17,126 bases of DNA from Bacilli bacterium (GTDB taxonomy: Bacteria > Bacillota_I > Bacilli_A > ML615J-28 > CAG-698). A program made the translations under genes and the position numbers. Under the pieces are notes generated by a model, which saw nothing but the letters and a program-made list of their open reading frames with translations, did not search any database and was not told the DNA's origin. This document shows positions 15,609 through 17,126 of this stretch, one piece after another. Position 1 is the stretch's first letter. The number at the start of each line of letters is the position of its first letter. The stretch lies in NCBI GenBank assembly GCA_028691715.1, contig JAQUYR010000021.1, positions 1-17,126 on the forward strand, read 5' to 3'.

Positions 15609-16364
15609 ATGATAATTGATACACACATGCATATTTTTGATGCCCGGTATGAGGGAATACTGGAGGATGTGATTAAAGATGCCCTAAAAAGCAATGTAAA
15701 AAAAATGATTGCGGTTGGCTATGATTATGAATCCAGTAAAAAAGCTATTGCTCTATCAAAAAAATACGATTTCATTTATGCGAGCATTGGTCTTCATCCT
15801 AGTGAAGTTCAAAAAGAAGAAGATAAGAAATTAACTTGGTTAACTGAAATGTTAAAGTCAGAGAAAGTCATTGCCATAGGAGAAATAGGGCTTGACTATT
15901 ACTGGGACAAGAGCTATAAGGATGAACAAATTGCAATGTTTATAAAACAAATTGAAATAGCAAAAGAGTATAATTTGCCCATAATTGTTCACAGCCGTGA
16001 ATCGACTCTTGATTGCTTCAACATTCTAAAAGAAAATAAAACTTCTGGAGTGATGCATTGTTATTCATCAAGTTTAGAGATGGCTGTTGAATTTACAAAG
16101 ATCGGATATTACATTGGCATTGGTGGTGTTGTTACTTTTAAAAACAGCAAAGAAATAAAGAGAGTTGTTGAGAATATTGATATTAAATATTTACTGAGCG
16201 AAACTGACTCACCTTATTTAGCACCAACTCCTTTTCGTGGACAAATTAATAAACCAGGATATACAAAATATGTTATTCAAGAAATCGCCAATTTGAAAAA
16301 GATTTCTCTTGAAGAAGTTGAGGCGGCTCTTGAAAATAATGCGAGAAAACTATTTGGGATTTAG
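15609..16364 (+). CDS. tatD: TatD family metal-dependent hydrolase/DNase (251 aa)
   Basis: This is a TatD-type amidohydrolase-fold enzyme; characterised members are metal-dependent 3'-5' exonucleases of DNA and RNA linked to repair. All expected metal ligands are present: THMH (H6, H8), E92 in GEIGLDYY, H128 in VHSRE, H150 in MHCYS and D200 in SETDSPYLAP. Length matches the family, and no extra domain or signal peptide is seen. The ATG start has GAGG (15600-15603) 5 nt upstream. In many Bacillota this gene sits beside metG, rnmV or ksgA; here it follows a sulfur-enzyme gene and precedes a protease gene whose ribosome binding site overlaps its stop. Family is certain; substrate is inferred. 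Confidence 0.94.
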   Translation: MIIDTHMHIFDARYEGILEDVIKDALKSNVKKMIAVGYDYESSKKAIALSKKYDFIYASIGLHPSEVQKEEDKKLTWLTEMLKSEKVIAIGEIGLDYYWDKSYKDEQIAMFIKQIEIAKEYNLPIIVHSRESTLDCFNILKENKTSGVMHCYSSSLEMAVEFTKIGYYIGIGGVVTFKNSKEIKRVVENIDIKYLLSETDSPYLAPTPFRGQINKPGYTKYVIQEIANLKKISLEEVEAALENNARKLFGI

Positions 16365-16377
16365 GAGGTATATTATG
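16363..16377 (+). promoter_or_regulatory. Ribosome binding site overlapping the tatD stop codon
   Basis: AGGAGGT (16363-16369) includes the last two bases of the tatD TAG stop (16362-16364) and lies 5 nt before the ATG at 16375. The overlap indicates that tatD and the protease gene are co-transcribed and possibly translationally coupled. Confidence 0.85.
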
Positions 16378-17126
16378 ATAAAAAAATATAGCAAAAAAGC
16401 ATTGGTTATAGTAATTGTTTTTATGATGTCATTCTTAGTGGGATGTACAGGATTAATTAATAATGAAATTTATAATAAATCATACAATGTCAGTATTGAT
16501 ATTGATGAGTTTGAGGGCTTAATTGAAGCTGCTATCGAAAAAGCCGCCCCTGCAGTAGTGGGTGTTAGTAATTACGAACAAGGTAAACTTGGAATTTATT
16601 CATTAGCTGCTACAGGAAGTGGTGTTATTTATTCTTGTGAGGCAACATACAAAGATGGAACAACAACAGCAGATTGTAGTGAAACTATGGACAGCAGCGA
16701 TGTTGAAAAATATTCTTATAATGTTGTGACAAATCGCCATGTTGTTGAATCAGAAGTTGAAAATTATATTAAAGTATATTTAGGTGAAGAAGATGTTAAG
16801 GTTAAAGCAACAGTTCTGGGATATGATGATAAAGTAGATCTAGCAGTTGTCAATTTTGAGACCACCAAATATATTCAACCTATTGAATTTGCTGACTCTG
16901 ATCAATTACAAAGAGGAAATTTTGCTATTGCTATTGGTAATCCTAATGGTTATGAGTATTATGGTTCAGCAACCTTTGGAATTGTATCATTTCCTAAGCG
17001 CTATATGAGCGATGATACCGATGGTGATGGAGTTGCTGATTGGGATTCTGAATATATTCAACATGATGTTGCCATAAATCCTGGTAATAGTGGTGGAGCT
17101 TTGATCAATATTGAAGGACAGTTGAT
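16375..17126 (+). CDS. htrA: HtrA/DegP-family serine protease, lipoprotein, 3' end outside window
   Basis: An open frame of 250 codons runs off the window. Residues 1-24 form a lipoprotein signal: basic start, hydrophobic core and lipobox LVGC with C24, so the protein should be anchored outside the membrane. A trypsin-like S1C domain follows. Its triad is H122 (VVTNRHVV), D155 (DDKVDLAVV) and S239 (NPGNSGGAL). HtrA proteins degrade or refold damaged exported proteins. Two insertions stand out. Residues 87-114, between GSGVIY and the His strand, contain C88 and C101. Residues 212-226, just before the active-site serine strand, contain DTDGDGVADWD, like thrombospondin type 3 calcium loops. Any PDZ domain would lie beyond the window. 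The start is fixed by AGGAGGT 5 nt upstream. Family is sure; the name htrA is by family only. Confidence 0.9.
   Translation, partial: MIKKYSKKALVIVIVFMMSFLVGCTGLINNEIYNKSYNVSIDIDEFEGLIEAAIEKAAPAVVGVSNYEQGKLGIYSLAATGSGVIYSCEATYKDGTTTADCSETMDSSDVEKYSYNVVTNRHVVESEVENYIKVYLGEEDVKVKATVLGYDDKVDLAVVNFETTKYIQPIEFADSDQLQRGNFAIAIGNPNGYEYYGSATFGIVSFPKRYMSDDTDGDGVADWDSEYIQHDVAINPGNSGGALINIEGQL

Noticed and set aside
130..17126. Mycoplasma-type genetic code (TGA as Trp)
   Set aside because: All tryptophans seen are TGG and all long genes are open without reading TGA.

Overview
The window is AT-rich DNA from a low-GC Gram-positive bacterium (Bacillota, or a Mollicutes-related lineage that keeps the standard code). 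Evidence: ribosomal protein S12 carries the internal insert typical of Bacillota; the gene order follows the Bacillota rpoB-rpoC-rpsL-rpsG-fusA-tuf cluster; RpoB, RpoC, EF-G and EF-Tu resemble Bacillota forms; every tryptophan seen is TGG and no in-frame TGA interrupts about 5,000 codons. I cannot name the genus. All genes are on the + strand.

Region 1 (1-7450) is the RNA polymerase operon. Two overlapping sigma-A-type promoters precede rpoB. Both rpoB and rpoC begin at TTG behind a GAGGTG Shine-Dalgarno sequence. A hairpin plus T-tract overlaps the rpoC stop codon. Region 2 (7449-8306) is a stand-alone gene in the slot where Bacillus carries the small L7Ae-type gene ybxF. It encodes a chloramphenicol-acetyltransferase/E2-fold protein without lipoyl domains, with Glu in place of the catalytic His. 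Region 3 (8331-12767) is the str operon: a near-consensus promoter, a structured ~100-nt leader, rpsL, rpsG, fusA and tuf (with a likely internal promoter), closed by a strong intrinsic terminator.

Region 4 (12768-15475) is an isolated transcription unit for an 827-residue fusion: CoA-disulfide reductase, rhodanese, TusA and DsrE2-type domains in one chain. Four cysteines are placed for sulfane-sulfur relay. A palindrome of TGTGA/TCACA half-sites lies just upstream of its -10 element, and a terminator follows. Region 5 (15542-17126) holds a TatD-family metal-dependent nuclease and, with its ribosome binding site overlapping the tatD stop, the start of an HtrA-family serine protease lipoprotein that runs off the window. 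The protease has two unusual loops, one of them resembling a calcium-binding thrombospondin type 3 motif.

Regions 1 and 3 make transcription and translation machinery; regions 4 and 5 suggest sulfur/redox handling and nucleic-acid and surface-protein quality control. No RNA genes, CRISPR arrays, insertion sequences, attachment sites or origins were seen. No gene-free stretch exceeds about 210 bases.
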